DNA of 58,161 bases from Zygnema cylindricum (Eukaryota > Streptophyta > Zygnematophyceae > Zygnematales > Zygnemataceae). Under the pieces are notes generated by a model, which searched no databases, had not been told where the DNA came from, and was given only the letters and a program-made list of their open reading frames with translations. The translations under genes were made by a program, and so were the position numbers. Positions 1 to 13,600 of the stretch are shown one piece after another (within the stretch, counting starts at the first letter, position 1; every line of letters begins with the position of its first letter). Location of the stretch: assembly GCA_037447655.1 (NCBI GenBank), contig JBBHKE010002865.1:36375-94535 (forward strand), read 5' to 3'.

Positions 1-3000
1 TATATTTCTCATACAATGGTGGAAACAACAATCGCGTTTGTGTTTGAACAAAATATTTGTACCAAACCTCAAATAAAATGGAGAAAAACACTGGCGCTTG
101 TTAACAAAGAATGTTTATTGAAACAATCGCGTTTGAGTTTAAACACAATCTTTGTACCAATCACAAAAAAAATTAATAAAGACATTCGCAATTGTTATGG
201 AGTTTGCGCTAACAAAGTTATTTGTAAGAAACAATTGTTCGCGGTCACAAAAAGAGGTAAAATAAACTCCAAACCATGTTTATAAAACAAGTTTGTGTTT
301 GCGCTAACAACAAAGGTGGTAACATACTCTTTATATTTTTAACGCTCACAAAAATAAATAAATAAAAACCCTAAACCATGTTTCTAATACAAATTTGAGT
401 TTGCATTAACAAAGTTATTAGTAACAAACAACATTTATTAATTGTGGTCACAAAAAGAGGTAAAATGAACTCCAAACCATGTTTACAGTACAAGTTTGTG
501 TTTGGGCTAACAACAATAGTGGTAACAAACACTTTATATTTTTAACGCTCACAAAAATAAATAAATAAAAACCCTAAACCATGTTTTTGACACAAATTTG
601 TTTTTGAGCTAACAAGGATATTTGTATCGAACAACGTTTATTGTTCGCGGTCACAAAAAGAGGTAAAATAAACTCCAAACCATGTTTATAAAACAAGTTT
701 GTGTTTGCGCTTACAACAATAGTGGTAACAAATACTTTTTATTTTTAACGTTCACAAAAATAAATAAATAAAAACCCTAAACCATGTTTCTAACACAAAT
801 TTGAGTTTGCATTAACAAAGTTATTTGTAACAAACAACGTTTATTGTTCGTGGTCACAAAAAGAGGTAAAATAAACTCCAAACCATGTTTACAATACAAG
901 TTTGTGTTTGCGCTAACAACAATAGTGGCAACAAACACTTTATATATTTAACGCTCACAAAAATAAATAAATAAAAACCCTAAACCATGTTTCTAACACG
1001 ATTTTGAGTTTGCGTTAACAAAGATATTTGTAACAAACAACGTTTATTGTTCGCAGTCACAAAAAGAGGTAAAATAAACTCTAAACCATGTTTATAAAAC
1101 AATTTTGTGTTTGCGCTAACACAATAGTGGTAACAAACACTTTATATATTTAACGCTCACAAAAATAAATAAATAAAAACCCTAAACCATGTTTCCAACA
1201 CGATTTTGAGTTTGCGTTAACAAAGATATTTGTAACAAACAACGTTTATTGATCACGGTCACAAAAAGAGATAAAATAAACCTTAAACCATGTTTATAAC
1301 ACAAGTGTGTGTTTGCACAAACTACAATTGTGGTAAATTTTTGTTTATATTGTTAACGCTCACAAAAATAATTAAAAAAAAACACTAAACCATGTTTCTA
1401 ACACAAATTTGAGTTTGCGCTAACAAAGTTATTTGTAACAAACAACGTTTATTGTTCGCGGTCACAAAAAGAGGTTAAATAAACCTTGAACCATGTTGAT
1501 AACACAAGTTTGTGTTTGCGCTAACAACAATAGTTGTAAAAAACTCTTTATATTGTTAACGCTCACAAAAAAAGTTAAAAAAAAACCCAAACCATGTTTC
1601 TAACACAAATTTGAGTTTGCTCTAACAAAGATATTTGTAACAAACAACGTTTTTTGTTCGCGATCACAAAAAGAGGTAAAATAAACTCCAAACCATGTTT
1701 ATAAAACAAGTTTGTGTTTGCGCTAACAACAATAGTGGTAACAAACACTATATTTTTAACGCTCACAAAAATAATTAAAAAAAACACTAAACCATGTTTC
1801 TAACACAAATTTGAGTTTGCGCTAACAAAGTTATTTGTAACAAACAACGTTTATTGTTCGCGGTCACAAAAAGAGGTAAAATAAACCTTGAACCATGTTG
1901 ATAACACAAGTTTGTGTTTGCGCTAACAACAATAGTTGTAAAATACTCTTTATATTGTTAACGCTCACAAAAATAGTTAAAAAAAAGCCCAAAACCATGT
2001 TTCTAGCACAAATTTGAGTTGCTCTAACAAATATATTTGTAACAAACAACGCTTATCGTTCGCGATCACAAAAAGAGGTAAAATAAACTCCGAACCATGT
2101 TTAAAACACAAGTTTGTGTTTGCGCTATCAACAATAGTGGTAACAAACACTTTATATTTTTAACGCTCACAAAAATAAATAAATAAAAACCCTAAACCAT
2201 GTTTCTAACACAAATTTGAGTTTGCGTTAACAAAGATATTTGTAACTAACAACATTTATTGTTCGCGGTCACAAAAAGAGGTAAAATAAACTCCGAGCCA
2301 TGTTTATTACACAAGTTTGTGTTTGCGCTAACAACAATAATGGTAACAAACACTTAATAATGTTAACGCTCACAATAATATTTCAAAAAAAAACCGTAAA
2401 ACATGTTTCTAACACAAATTTTAGTTTGTGCTAACAAAGATATTTGTAACAAAAAACGTTTAGTGTTGGCAGTCACAAAAGGAGGTAAAATAAACTCCAA
2501 ACCATGTTTATAATACAAGTTTGTGTTTGCGCTAACAACAATAGTGGTAACAAACACTTTATGTTTTTAACGCTCACAAAAATAAATAAAAAAAAACCGT
2601 AAACCATGTTTCTAACACAAATTTGAGTTTGCATTAACAAAGTTATTTGTAACAAATAACCTTTATTGTTCGCAGTAAAAAAAATAGGTAAAACTATCTC
2701 CAAACCATGTTTTTAATACTAGTTTGTGTTTGCCCTAACAACAAGAGTGGTAACAAACACTTTATATTTTTAACGCTCACATAAATAAATTTCAAAAAAA
2801 CCCTAAACCATATTTCTTACACAAATTTGAGTTTGCGCTAACAAATATATTTGTAATAAACAACGTTTATTTTTCCCGGTCACAAAAAGAGGTGAAATAT
2901 TCCTTAAACCATGTTTATAAAACAAGTTTGTGTTTGCCTTAACAAAAACAGTGGCAACAAACTCTTTATATTGCTAACGCTCACAAAAATAGTTTAAAAA

Positions 3001-3820
3001 AACCTTATACCATGCTTCTTACACAAATTTGAGTTTGCGCTAACAAAGATATTTGTATTAAACAACGTTTATTGTTCATGGTCACAAAAATAGGTAAAAT
3101 ATTCCTTGAACCATGTTTATAACACAAGTTTGTGTTTGCATTAACAAGAATAGTGGCAACAAACTCTTTATATTGTTAACGCTCACAAAAATTGTTTAAA
3201 AAAGCCATAAACCATGTTTCTTACACAAATTTGAGTTTGCGCTAGCAAAGATAATTGTAACAAACAACGTTTATTGTTCGTGGTCACAAAAATAGGTAGA
3301 ATAAATTCGGAACCATGTTTATAACACAAGTTTGAGTTTGCGCTATCAACAATAGTGGTAACAAACACTTTATATTGTTAAAGCTCACAAAAATAGTAAA
3401 AAATAATCCTAAACCATGTTTCTAACACAAATTTGAGTTTACGCTAACAAATATATTTGCAACAAACAATGTTTATTGTTCGCGGTCACAAAAAAAGGTA
3501 AAATAAACCTTAAACCATGTTTATAACACAAGTGTGTGTTTGCACAAACTACAATAGTGGTAAAAATCTGTTTTTATTGTTAACGCTCACAAAAATAATT
3601 AAAAATAACACTAAACCATGTTTCTAACACAAATTTGAGTTTGCGCTAACAAAGTAATTTGTAACAAACAACGTTTATTGTTGGCGGTCACAAAAAGAGG
3701 TAAAATAAACCTTAAACCATGTTTATAACACAAGTTTGAGTTTGCGCTATCAAGAATAGTGACAACAAACTCTTTATATTGTGAACGCTCACAAAAAAAG
3801 TTTAAAAAAACCCTAAACCA

Positions 3821-4330
3821 TGTTTCATACACAAATTTGAGTTTGCCCTAACAAATATATTTGTAATAAACAACGTTTATTTTTCCCGGTCACAAAAAGA
3901 GGTGAAATATTCCTTAAACCATGTTTATAAAACAAGTTTGTGTTTGCCTTAACAAAAACAGTGGCAACAAACTCTTTATATTGCTAACGCTCACAAAAAT
4001 AGTATAAAAAAACCTTATACCATGCTTCTTACACAAATTTGAGTTTGCGCTAACAAAGATATTTGTATTAAACAACGTTTATTGTTCATGGTCACAAAAA
4101 TAGGTAAAATATTCCTTGAACCATGTTTATAACACAAGTTTGTGTTTGCATTAACAAGAATAGTGGCAACAAACTCTTTATATTGTTAACGCTCACAAAA
4201 ATTGTTTAAAAAAACCATAAACCATGTTTCTTACACAAATTTGAGTTTGCGCTAGCAAAGATAATTGTAACAAACAACGTTTATTGTTCGTGGTCACAAA
4301 AAGAGGTAGAATAAATTCGGAACCATGTTT
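3821..4330 (+). repeat. Satellite block duplicated from ~2811-3320
   Basis: This ~500 bp of the array repeats the stretch starting near 2811 at an offset of 1010 bp (about five dimers). Shared private variants include the TTTTTCCCGGTCAC version of the normally TTGTTCGCGGTCAC segment, the GAAATATTCC segment and CTTATACCATGC. Such shared rare variants show recent block duplication, by unequal exchange or conversion, rather than independent unit evolution. Confidence 0.8.
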
Positions 4331-6286
4331 ATAACACAAGTTTAAGTTTGCGCTATCATCAATAGTGGTAACAAACTCTTTATATTGTTAACGCTCACAA
4401 AAATTGTTTAAAAAAACCATAAACCATGTTTCTAACACAAATTTGAGTTTGCGCTAACAAAGTAATTTGTAACAAACAACGTTTAATGTTCGCGGTCACA
4501 AAAAGAGGTAAAATAAAACCTTAAACCATGTTTATAACACAAGTTTGTGTTTGCGCTAACAAGAATAGTGACAACAAACTCTTTATATTGTGAACGCTCA
4601 CAAAAATAGATTAAAAAAACCCTAAACCATGTTTCTTTATACAAATTTGAGTTTGCGCTAACAAAGTAATTTGTAACAAACAACCTTTATTGTTCGCGGT
4701 CACAAAAACAGGTAAAATAAACTCCAAACAATGTTTATAATACAAGTTTGTGTTTGCGCTAACAACAATAGTGGTAACAAACACTTTATTTTTTAAACGC
4801 TCACAAAAATAAATAAAAAAAAAACCCTAAACCATGTTTCTAGCACAAACAAGATATGCGTAACAAATAATGTTTGTTGTTCGCGGTCACAAAAAGAGGT
4901 AAAATGATCTCCGAACCATGTTGATAACACAAGTTTGTGTTTGCACTAACAACAAGAGTGGTAACAAACACTCTAAATTGTTAACGCTCAAAAAAAAAGT
5001 TAAAAAAAACCTTAAACCATCTTTTTAACACAAATTTGAGTTTGCGCTAACAAAGATATTAGTAACAAACAAAGATAATTGTTCGCAGTCACAAAAAGAG
5101 GTAAATTAATCTTGGAACTATGTTTATATCACAAGTTTGTGTTTGCCCTAACAACAGTAGTGGTAAGAAACACTTTTTATTGATAGTGTCACAAAAAAAG
5201 TTAAAAAAAACCCTAAACTATATTTCTAACACAAATTTTAGTTTGCGCTTACAAAGATATTTGTAACAAACAACGTCTATTGTTTACAGTCACAAAAAAA
5301 AGTAAAATAAACTCCAAACCATGTTGATAACACAAGTTTGTGTTTGTGATAACATCAATAGTGGTAACAAACACTTTATACTGATAACGCTCACAAAAAT
5401 AGTTAAAAAAAACCCTAAACTATGTTTCTATAACAAATTTGAGTTTGCGCTAACAAAGATATTTGTAACAAACACATGTTCGCATTCGCAAAAAGAGGTA
5501 AAATAAACTTCGAACCATGTTTATACCACACGTTCAGTTTGCGCTAACAACAATAGTGGTAACAAACACTTTATATTGTTAACCCTCACAAAAATAGTTA
5601 AAAAAAAACCCTAAACCATGTTTCTAACACAAACAAGATTTTTGTAACAAATAACATTTATTGTTCGCGGTCACAAAAAGAGGTAAGATTAACTTCGAAC
5701 CATGTTGATAACACAAGTTTGTGTTTGCGTTAACAACAATAGTGGTATCAAACACTTTAAATTGTTAACACTCACAAAAATAGTTACAAAAAAACTGTAA
5801 ACCATGTTTCAAACACAAATTTGAGTTTGCGCTAACAAAGTTATTTGTAACAAACAACGTTTATTGTTCGCGGTCACAAAAAGAGGTAAAATAACCTCCA
5901 AACCATGTTTATAATACAAGTTTGTGTTTGCGCTAACAACAATAGTGGTATCAAACACTTTATATTGTTAACGCTCACAAAAATAGTTAAAGAAAAACCC
6001 TAAACCATGTTTCTAACACATATTTGAGTTTGCGCTAACAAAGATATTTGTAACAAACAACGTTTATTGTTCGCGGTCACAAAAAGAGGTAAAATAACCT
6101 CCAAACCATTTTTATAATACAAGTTTGTGTTTGCGCTAACAACAATAGTGGTATCAAACACTTTATATTGTTAACGCTCACAAAAATCGTTAAAGATAAA
6201 CCCTAAACCATGTTTCTAACACATATTTGAGTTTGGGCTATCAAAGATATTTGTAACAAACAACGTTTATTGTTCGCGGTCACAAA

Positions 6287-6897
6287 AAGAGGTAGAATAA
6301 ATTCGGAACCATGTTTATAACACAAGTTTGAGTTTGCGCTATCAACAATAGTGGTAACAAACACTTTATATTGTTAAAGCTCACAAAAATAGTAAAAAAA
6401 AATCCTAAACGATGTTTCTAACACAAATTTGAGTTTACGCTAACAAATATATTTGCAACAAACAACGTTTATTGTTCGCGGTCACAAAAAAAGGTAAAAT
6501 AAACCTTAAACCATGTTTATAACACAAGTGTGTGTTTGCACAAACTACAATAATGGTAAAAATCTATTTTTATTGTTAACGCTGACAAAAATAATTAAAA
6601 ATAACACTAAACCATGTTCTAACACAAATTTGAGTTTGCGCTAACAAAGTAATTTGTAACATACAACGTTTAATGTTGGCGGTCACAAAAAGAGGTAAAA
6701 TAAACCTTAAACCATGTTTATAACACAAGTTTGTGTTAGCGCTAACAAGAATAGTGACAACAAGCTCTTTATATTGTGAACGCTCACAAAAATAGTTTAA
6801 AAAAACCCTAAACCATGTTTCTTTACACAAATTTGAGTTTGCCCTAACAAATTTTTTTGTAATAAACAACGTTTATTTTTCCCGGTCACAAAAAGAG
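6287..6897 (+). repeat. Satellite block duplicated from ~3291-3900
   Basis: The block repeats 3291-3900 at an offset of about 2996 bp. Diagnostic shared variants are GGTAGAATAAATTCGG, the GTGTGTGTTTGCACAAACTAC half-unit and TTTTTATTGTTAACG. Small differences (for example 3-4 substitutions per unit) show that the two copies have begun to diverge. Confidence 0.75.
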
Positions 6898-7057
6898 GAA
6901 AAATAAACCTTAAACCATGTTTATAAAACAAGTTTGTGTTTGCGTTAACAACAATAGTGGTAACAAACACTTTATATTTTTAACGCTCACAAAAACAAAT
7001 AAATAAAAACCCTAAACCATGTTTCTAACACAATTTTGAGTTTACGCTGACAAAGTT

Positions 7058-7658
7058 ATTTGTAACTAACAACCTTTATTGTTCGCGGTCACAAAAACAG
7101 GTAAAATAAACTCCAAACAATGTTTATAATACAAGTTTGTGTTTGCGCTAACAACAATAGTGGTAACAAACACTTTATTTTTTAAACGCTCACAAAAATA
7201 AATAAAAAAAAAACCCTAAACCATGTTTCTAGCACAAACAAGATATGCGTAACAAATAATGTTTGTTGTTCGCGGTCACAAAAAGAGGTAAAATGATCTC
7301 CGAACCATGTTGATAACACAAGTTTGTGTTTGCACTAACAACAAGAGTGGTAACAAACACTCTAAATTGTTAACGCTCAAAAAAAAAGTTAAAAAAAACC
7401 TTAAACCATCTTTTTAACACAAATTTGAGTTTGCGCTACAAAGATATTAGTAACAAACAAAGATAATTGTTCGCAGTCACAAAAAGAGGTAAATTAATCT
7501 TGGAACTATGTTTATATCACAAGTTTGTGTTTGCCCTAACAACAGTAGTGGTAAGAAACACTTTTTATTGATAGTGTCACAAAAAAGTTAAAAAAAACCC
7601 TAAACTATATTTCTAACACAAATTTTAGTTTGCGCTTACAAAGATATTTGTAACAAAC
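7058..7658 (+). repeat. Satellite block duplicated from ~4669-5270
   Basis: The block is nearly identical to 4669-5270 at an offset of 2389 bp. Both contain a half-unit with an internal deletion (CTAGCACAAACAAGATATGCG), the rare CACTCTAAATTGTTAACG variant and the GATAGTGTCAC variant. The offset is not a whole number of 203 bp units because the array contains shortened halves. Confidence 0.8.
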
Positions 7659-10600
7659 AACGTTTATTGTTCGCGGTCACAAAAAGAGGTAATATAACCT
7701 CCAAACCATGTTAATAATACAAGTTTGTGTTTGCGCTAACAACAATAGTGGTAACAAACACTTTATATGATTAACGCTCACAAAAATAGTTAAATAAAAT
7801 CGTAAACCATGTTTCTAACACAAATTTGATTTTCCGATAACAAATATATTAGTAACAAACATCTTTTAATGTTCGCGGTCAGAACAAGTGGTAAAATAAA
7901 CTCCGAACCATGTTGATAACACAAGTTTGTGTTTGCGCTAACAACAATAGTGGTAACAAATACTTTATTTTATTAACGCTCAAAAATATATTTAAAAAAA
8001 ACCCTAAACCATGTTTCTAACACAAATTTGAGTTTGCGCTGTAACAAACAACGTTTAATGTTCGTGGTCACAAAAAGAGGTAAAATAAACTCCGAACCAT
8101 ATAAATAATACAAGTTTGTGTTTGCGCTAACAACATTAGTGGTAACAGACACTTTAAATTATTAACGCTCACAAAAATAGTTTAAAAAATCCCTAAACCA
8201 TGTTTCTTACACAAATTTGAAATTGCGTTAACAAAGATATATGTAACAAACAATGTTTAATGTTCGCGGTCACAAAAAGTGGTAAAATAAACTCTGAACC
8301 ATGTATACAACACAAGTTTTTGTTTGCGCTAACAACAATTGTGGTAACAAACACTTTATATTGTTAACGCTCACAAAAATAGTTAAAAAAAAACCCTAAA
8401 CCATGTTTCTAACACAAATTTGAGTTTGCGCTAACAAAGATATTTGTAACAAACAACGTTTACTGTTCGCGGTCACAAAAAGAGGTAAAATAACCTCCAA
8501 ACCATGTTTATAATACAAGTTTGTGTTTGCGCTAACAACAAGAGTGGTAACAAACACTTTATATTGTTAATGCTCACAAAAATAGTTAAAAAAAACCTTA
8601 AACAATGTTTCTAACACAAATTTGAGTTTCCGCTAATAAAGATATTAGTAACAAACAACGTTTAATGTTCGCGGTCACAAAAAGTGGTAAAATAAACTCC
8701 GAACCATGTTTATAACACAAATTTGAGTTTGCGCTGTAACAAACAACGTTTAATGTTCGTGGTCACAAAAAGAGGTAAAATAAACTACGAACCATGTTTA
8801 TAATACAAGTTTGTGTTTGCGCTAACAACAAAAGTGGTAACAGACACTTTATATTATTAACGCTCACAAAAATAGTTTAAAAAATCCCTAAACCATGTTT
8901 CTTACACAAAATTGAAATTGCGCTAATAAAGATATTTGTAACAAACAACGTTTATTGTTCGCGGTCACAAAAAGAGGTAAAATAAACTCCAAATCATTTT
9001 TATAACACACGTTCAAATTGCACTAACAACAATAGTGGTAACAAACACTTTATATAGTTAACCCTCACAAAAATAGATAAAAAAAAACCCTAAACCAAGA
9101 TCTTAACACACATTTGATTTTACGCTAACAAAGATATTTGTAACAAACAACGTTTAATGTTCGCGGTCACAAAAAGAGGTAAAATAACCTCCAAACCTTG
9201 TTTATAATACAAGTTTGTGTTTGCGCTAACAACAATAGTGGTAACAAACACTTTATATTGTCAACACTCACAAAAATAGTTAAAAAAAAACTCTAAACCA
9301 TGTTCCTTACACAAATTTGAGTTTGCGCTAACAAAGATATTTGTAACAAACAACGTTTATTGTTTGCGGTCACAAAAAGAGGTAAATTAAACTTGGAACC
9401 ATGTCTATAACACAAGTTTATGCTTGCGCTAACAATAATAGTGGTAACAAACACTTTATAATGTTAACACTCACAAAAATAGTTAAAAAAAAACCCTAAA
9501 CCATGTTCCTTACACAAATTTGAGTTTGCGCTAACAAAGATATTTGTAACAAACAATGTTTATTGTTTGCGGTCACAAAAAGAGGTGAAATAACCTCCAA
9601 ACCTTGTTTATAATACAAGTTTGTGTTTGCGCTAACAACAATAGTGGTAACAAACACTTTATATTATAAATGCTCACAAAAAAAAATAAAAAAATCCCTA
9701 AACCATGTTTCTAACACAAACAAGATATTTGTAACAAATAACATTTATTGTTCGCGGTCACAAAAAGAGGTAAAAGTAACTTCGAACCATGTTGATAACA
9801 CAAGTTTGTGTTTGCGTTAACAACAATAGTGGTAACAAACAGTTTATATTGTTAACGCTCACAAAAATAGTTAAAAAAAAACCCTAAAGCATGTTTTTAA
9901 CACAAATTTGAGTTTGTGCTAACAAATATATTTGTAATAAACAACGTTTAATGTTCGCGGTTAAAAAAGGAGGAAAAATAAATTCTGAACCATGTATACA
10001 ACACAAGTTTGTGTTTGCGCAAACAATAATTGTGGTAAGAAACTCTTTATATTGTTAACGCTCACAAAAATAGTTAAAAAAACCCTTAAACCTTTTTTCT
10101 AACAAAAATTTGAGTTTGCGCTTTCAAAGATATTTGTGACAAACAACCTTTATTGTTTGCGGTTACAAAAAATAGTAAAACAAACTCCGAACCATGTTGA
10201 TAACACAAGTTTGTGTTTGCGCTAACAACAATGGTAACAAACACTTTATTTTTTTACTCTCACAAAAATAGTTAAAATAAAACCCTAAACCATGTTTTTA
10301 ACACAAATTTGAGTTTGCGCTAACAAAGATATTTGTAACAAATAACATTTAATGTTCGCGGTCACAAAAAGAGGTAAAATAAACTCTAACCATGTATACA
10401 ACACAAGTTTGTGTTTGCGCAAACAATAATTGTGGTAAGAAACTCTTTATATTGTTAACGCTCACAAAAATAGTTAAAAAAAACCTTAAACCATGTTTCA
10501 AACACAAATTTGAGTTTCCGCTAACAAATATATTAGGAACAAACAAGGTTTAATGTTCGCTGTCACAAAAAGAGGTTTAATAAACTCCAAACCATGTTGA

Positions 10601-13600
10601 TAACACAAGTTTGTGTTTGCGCTAACAACAATAGTGTTAACAAACACTTTATTAATTTACGCTCACAAAAATATTTAAAAAAAAACCCTAAACCATGTTT
10701 CTAACACAAATTTGAGTTTGCGCTAACAAAGATATTTGTAACAAATAACATTTAATGTTCGCGGTCACAAAAAGAGGTAAAATAAACTCTAACCATGTAT
10801 ACAACACAAGTTTGTGTTTGCGTAAACAATAATTGTGGTAAGAAACTCTTTATATTGTTAACGCTCACAAAAATAGTTAAAAAAACCCTAAACTATGTTA
10901 CTAACACAAATTTGAGTTTGCGCATATTTGCAACAAACAACGTTTAATGTTCGCGGTCACAAAAAGTGGTAAAAAAAACTCTGAACCATGTATACAACAC
11001 AAGTTTGTGTTTGCGCTAACAACAATAGTGATAACAGACACTTTATATTATTAACACTCACAAAAATATTTAAAAAAAAACCATAAACCATGTTTATAAC
11101 ACAAGTTTGTGTTTGCGCTGACAAAGATATTTGTAACAAACATAGTTTAATGTTCGTGGTCACAAAAAGAGGTAAAATAAACTCCAAACCATGTTGATAA
11201 CACAAGTTTGTGTTTGCGCTAACAACAATAAAGGTAACAAACACTTTATATTGTTAACGCTCACAAAAATTGTTAAAAAAAACCCTAAACCATGTTTCTA
11301 ACACAAATTTGAGTTTGCGCTGACAAAGATATTTGTAACGAACATAGTTTAATGTTCGTGGTCACAAAAAGAGGTAAAATAAACTCTGAACCATGTATAC
11401 AACACAAGTTTGTGTTTGCGCTAACAACAATAGTGGTCACAAACACTTTGTATTGTTAAAGCTCACAAAAATAATTAAAATAAACCCTAAACCATGTTTC
11501 TAACACAAATTTGAGTTTGCGCTAACAAAGATATTTGTAACAAACAACGTTTTTTATTCGTAGTCATAAAAAGAGGTAAAATAAACCTTGAACCATGTTT
11601 ATAACACAAGTTTGTGTTTGCGCTAACAACAATAGTGGTAACAAACACTTTATATTTATAACGCTCAAAAAAATAGTTAACAAAAAACCCTAAACCATGA
11701 TTCTAACACAAATTTGAGTTTGCGCTAACAAAAATATTTGTAACAAACAACGTTTAATGTTAGCGGTCACAAAAAGAGGTAAAGTAAACTTCGAACCATG
11801 TATATAACACAAGTTTTGTTTGCGCTAACAACAATAGTGTAACAAACACTTTGTATTATTAACGATCACAAAAATATTTAAAAAAAAAACCCTAAACCAT
11901 GTTTCTATCACAAATTTGAGTTTGCGCTAACAAAGATATTTGTAACAAACAACGTTATAATGTTCGCGGTCGCAAAAAAAGGTAAAATAAACTCCGAACT
12001 ATGTTTATATAACAAGTTTGTGTTTGTGCTAACAAGAATAGTGGCAACAAACTCTTTATATTGTTAACGCTCACAAAAATAGTTTAAAAAAGCCCTAAAC
12101 CATATTTCTTACACAAATTGGAGTTTGCGCTAGCAAAGATATTTGTAACAAACAACATTTATTGTTTGCGGTCACAAAAAGAGGTAAAATAAACCTTGAA
12201 CTATGTTTCTATCACAAGTTTGTGTTTGTGCAAACAACAATAGTGGTAACAAACAATTTATATTTTTATTGTCACAAAAATAAACAAAAAAAAACCCTTA
12301 ACCATGCTTCTAACACAAATTTGAGTTTGCACTAACAAAGATATTTGTAAAAACAACATTTATTCTTCATAGTCACAAAAGAGGTAAAATGAACTCCAAA
12401 CCATGTTGATAACAAAATTTTGTGTTTGCGCTAACAACAATAAAGGTAAAAACACTTTATATTGTTAACGCTCACAAAAATTGTTAAAAATATCCCAAAA
12501 CCATGTTTCTAACACAAATTTGAGTTTGCGCTAACCAAGATATTAGTAACAAACATCGTTTAATGTTCGCGGTCAGAAAAAGAGGTAAAATAAACTCCGA
12601 ACCATGTTTATAATACAAGTTTGTGTTTGCGCTAATAACAATAGTGGTAACAAACTCTTTATATTGTTAACGCTCACAAATATAGTTTAAAAAAACCCTA
12701 AACCATGTTTCTTACACAAATTTGAGTTTGCGCTAACAAAGATATTTGTAACAAACAACGTTTATTGTTCGTGGTCACAAAAAGAGGTAAAATAAACTCC
12801 CAACCATATTTATAATTCAAGTTTGTGTTTGCGCTAACAACAATAGTGGTATCAAACTCACTATACTTTTAACACTCACAATAATAAATAAAAAAAAAAC
12901 CCTAAACCATGTTTCTAACACAAAAAAGATATTTATAACAAATAACGTTTATTGTTCGCGGTCACAAAAAGAGGTAAAATAAAATATGAACAAAGTATAC
13001 AACACAAGTTTGTGTTTGTGTTAACAACAATAGTGGCAACAAACTCTTTATATTGTTAACGCTCACAAAAATAGTTAAAGAAACCATAAACCATGTTTCT
13101 AACACAAATTTGAGTTTGCGCTTACAAAGATATTTGTAACAAATAGTGTTTATTGTTCGCGGTCACAAAAAGAGGTAAAATAGACCTTGAACCATGTTTA
13201 TAACACAAGTTTGTGTTTGCGCTATCAAAAATAGTGGCAACAAACTCTTTATATTGTTAACGCTCACAAAGATAGTTTAAAAAATTCGTGAACCATGTAT
13301 CTTACACAAATTTGAGTTTGCGCTAACAAAGATATTTGTAACAAACAACGTTTTAATATTCGCGGTCACAAAAAGAGGTAAAATAAAATACGAACCATGT
13401 TTATAACACAAGTTTGTGTTTGCGCTAAAACTAATAGTGGTATCAAACACACTATATTATTAACACTCACAAAAACAATTGAAAAAAAAAACCCTAAACC
13501 ATGTTTCTTACACAAAATTGAGTTTAAGCTAACAAAGATATTTGTAACAAACAACTTTGATTGTTCACGGTCACAAAAAGAGGTAAAATAAACCTTGAAC

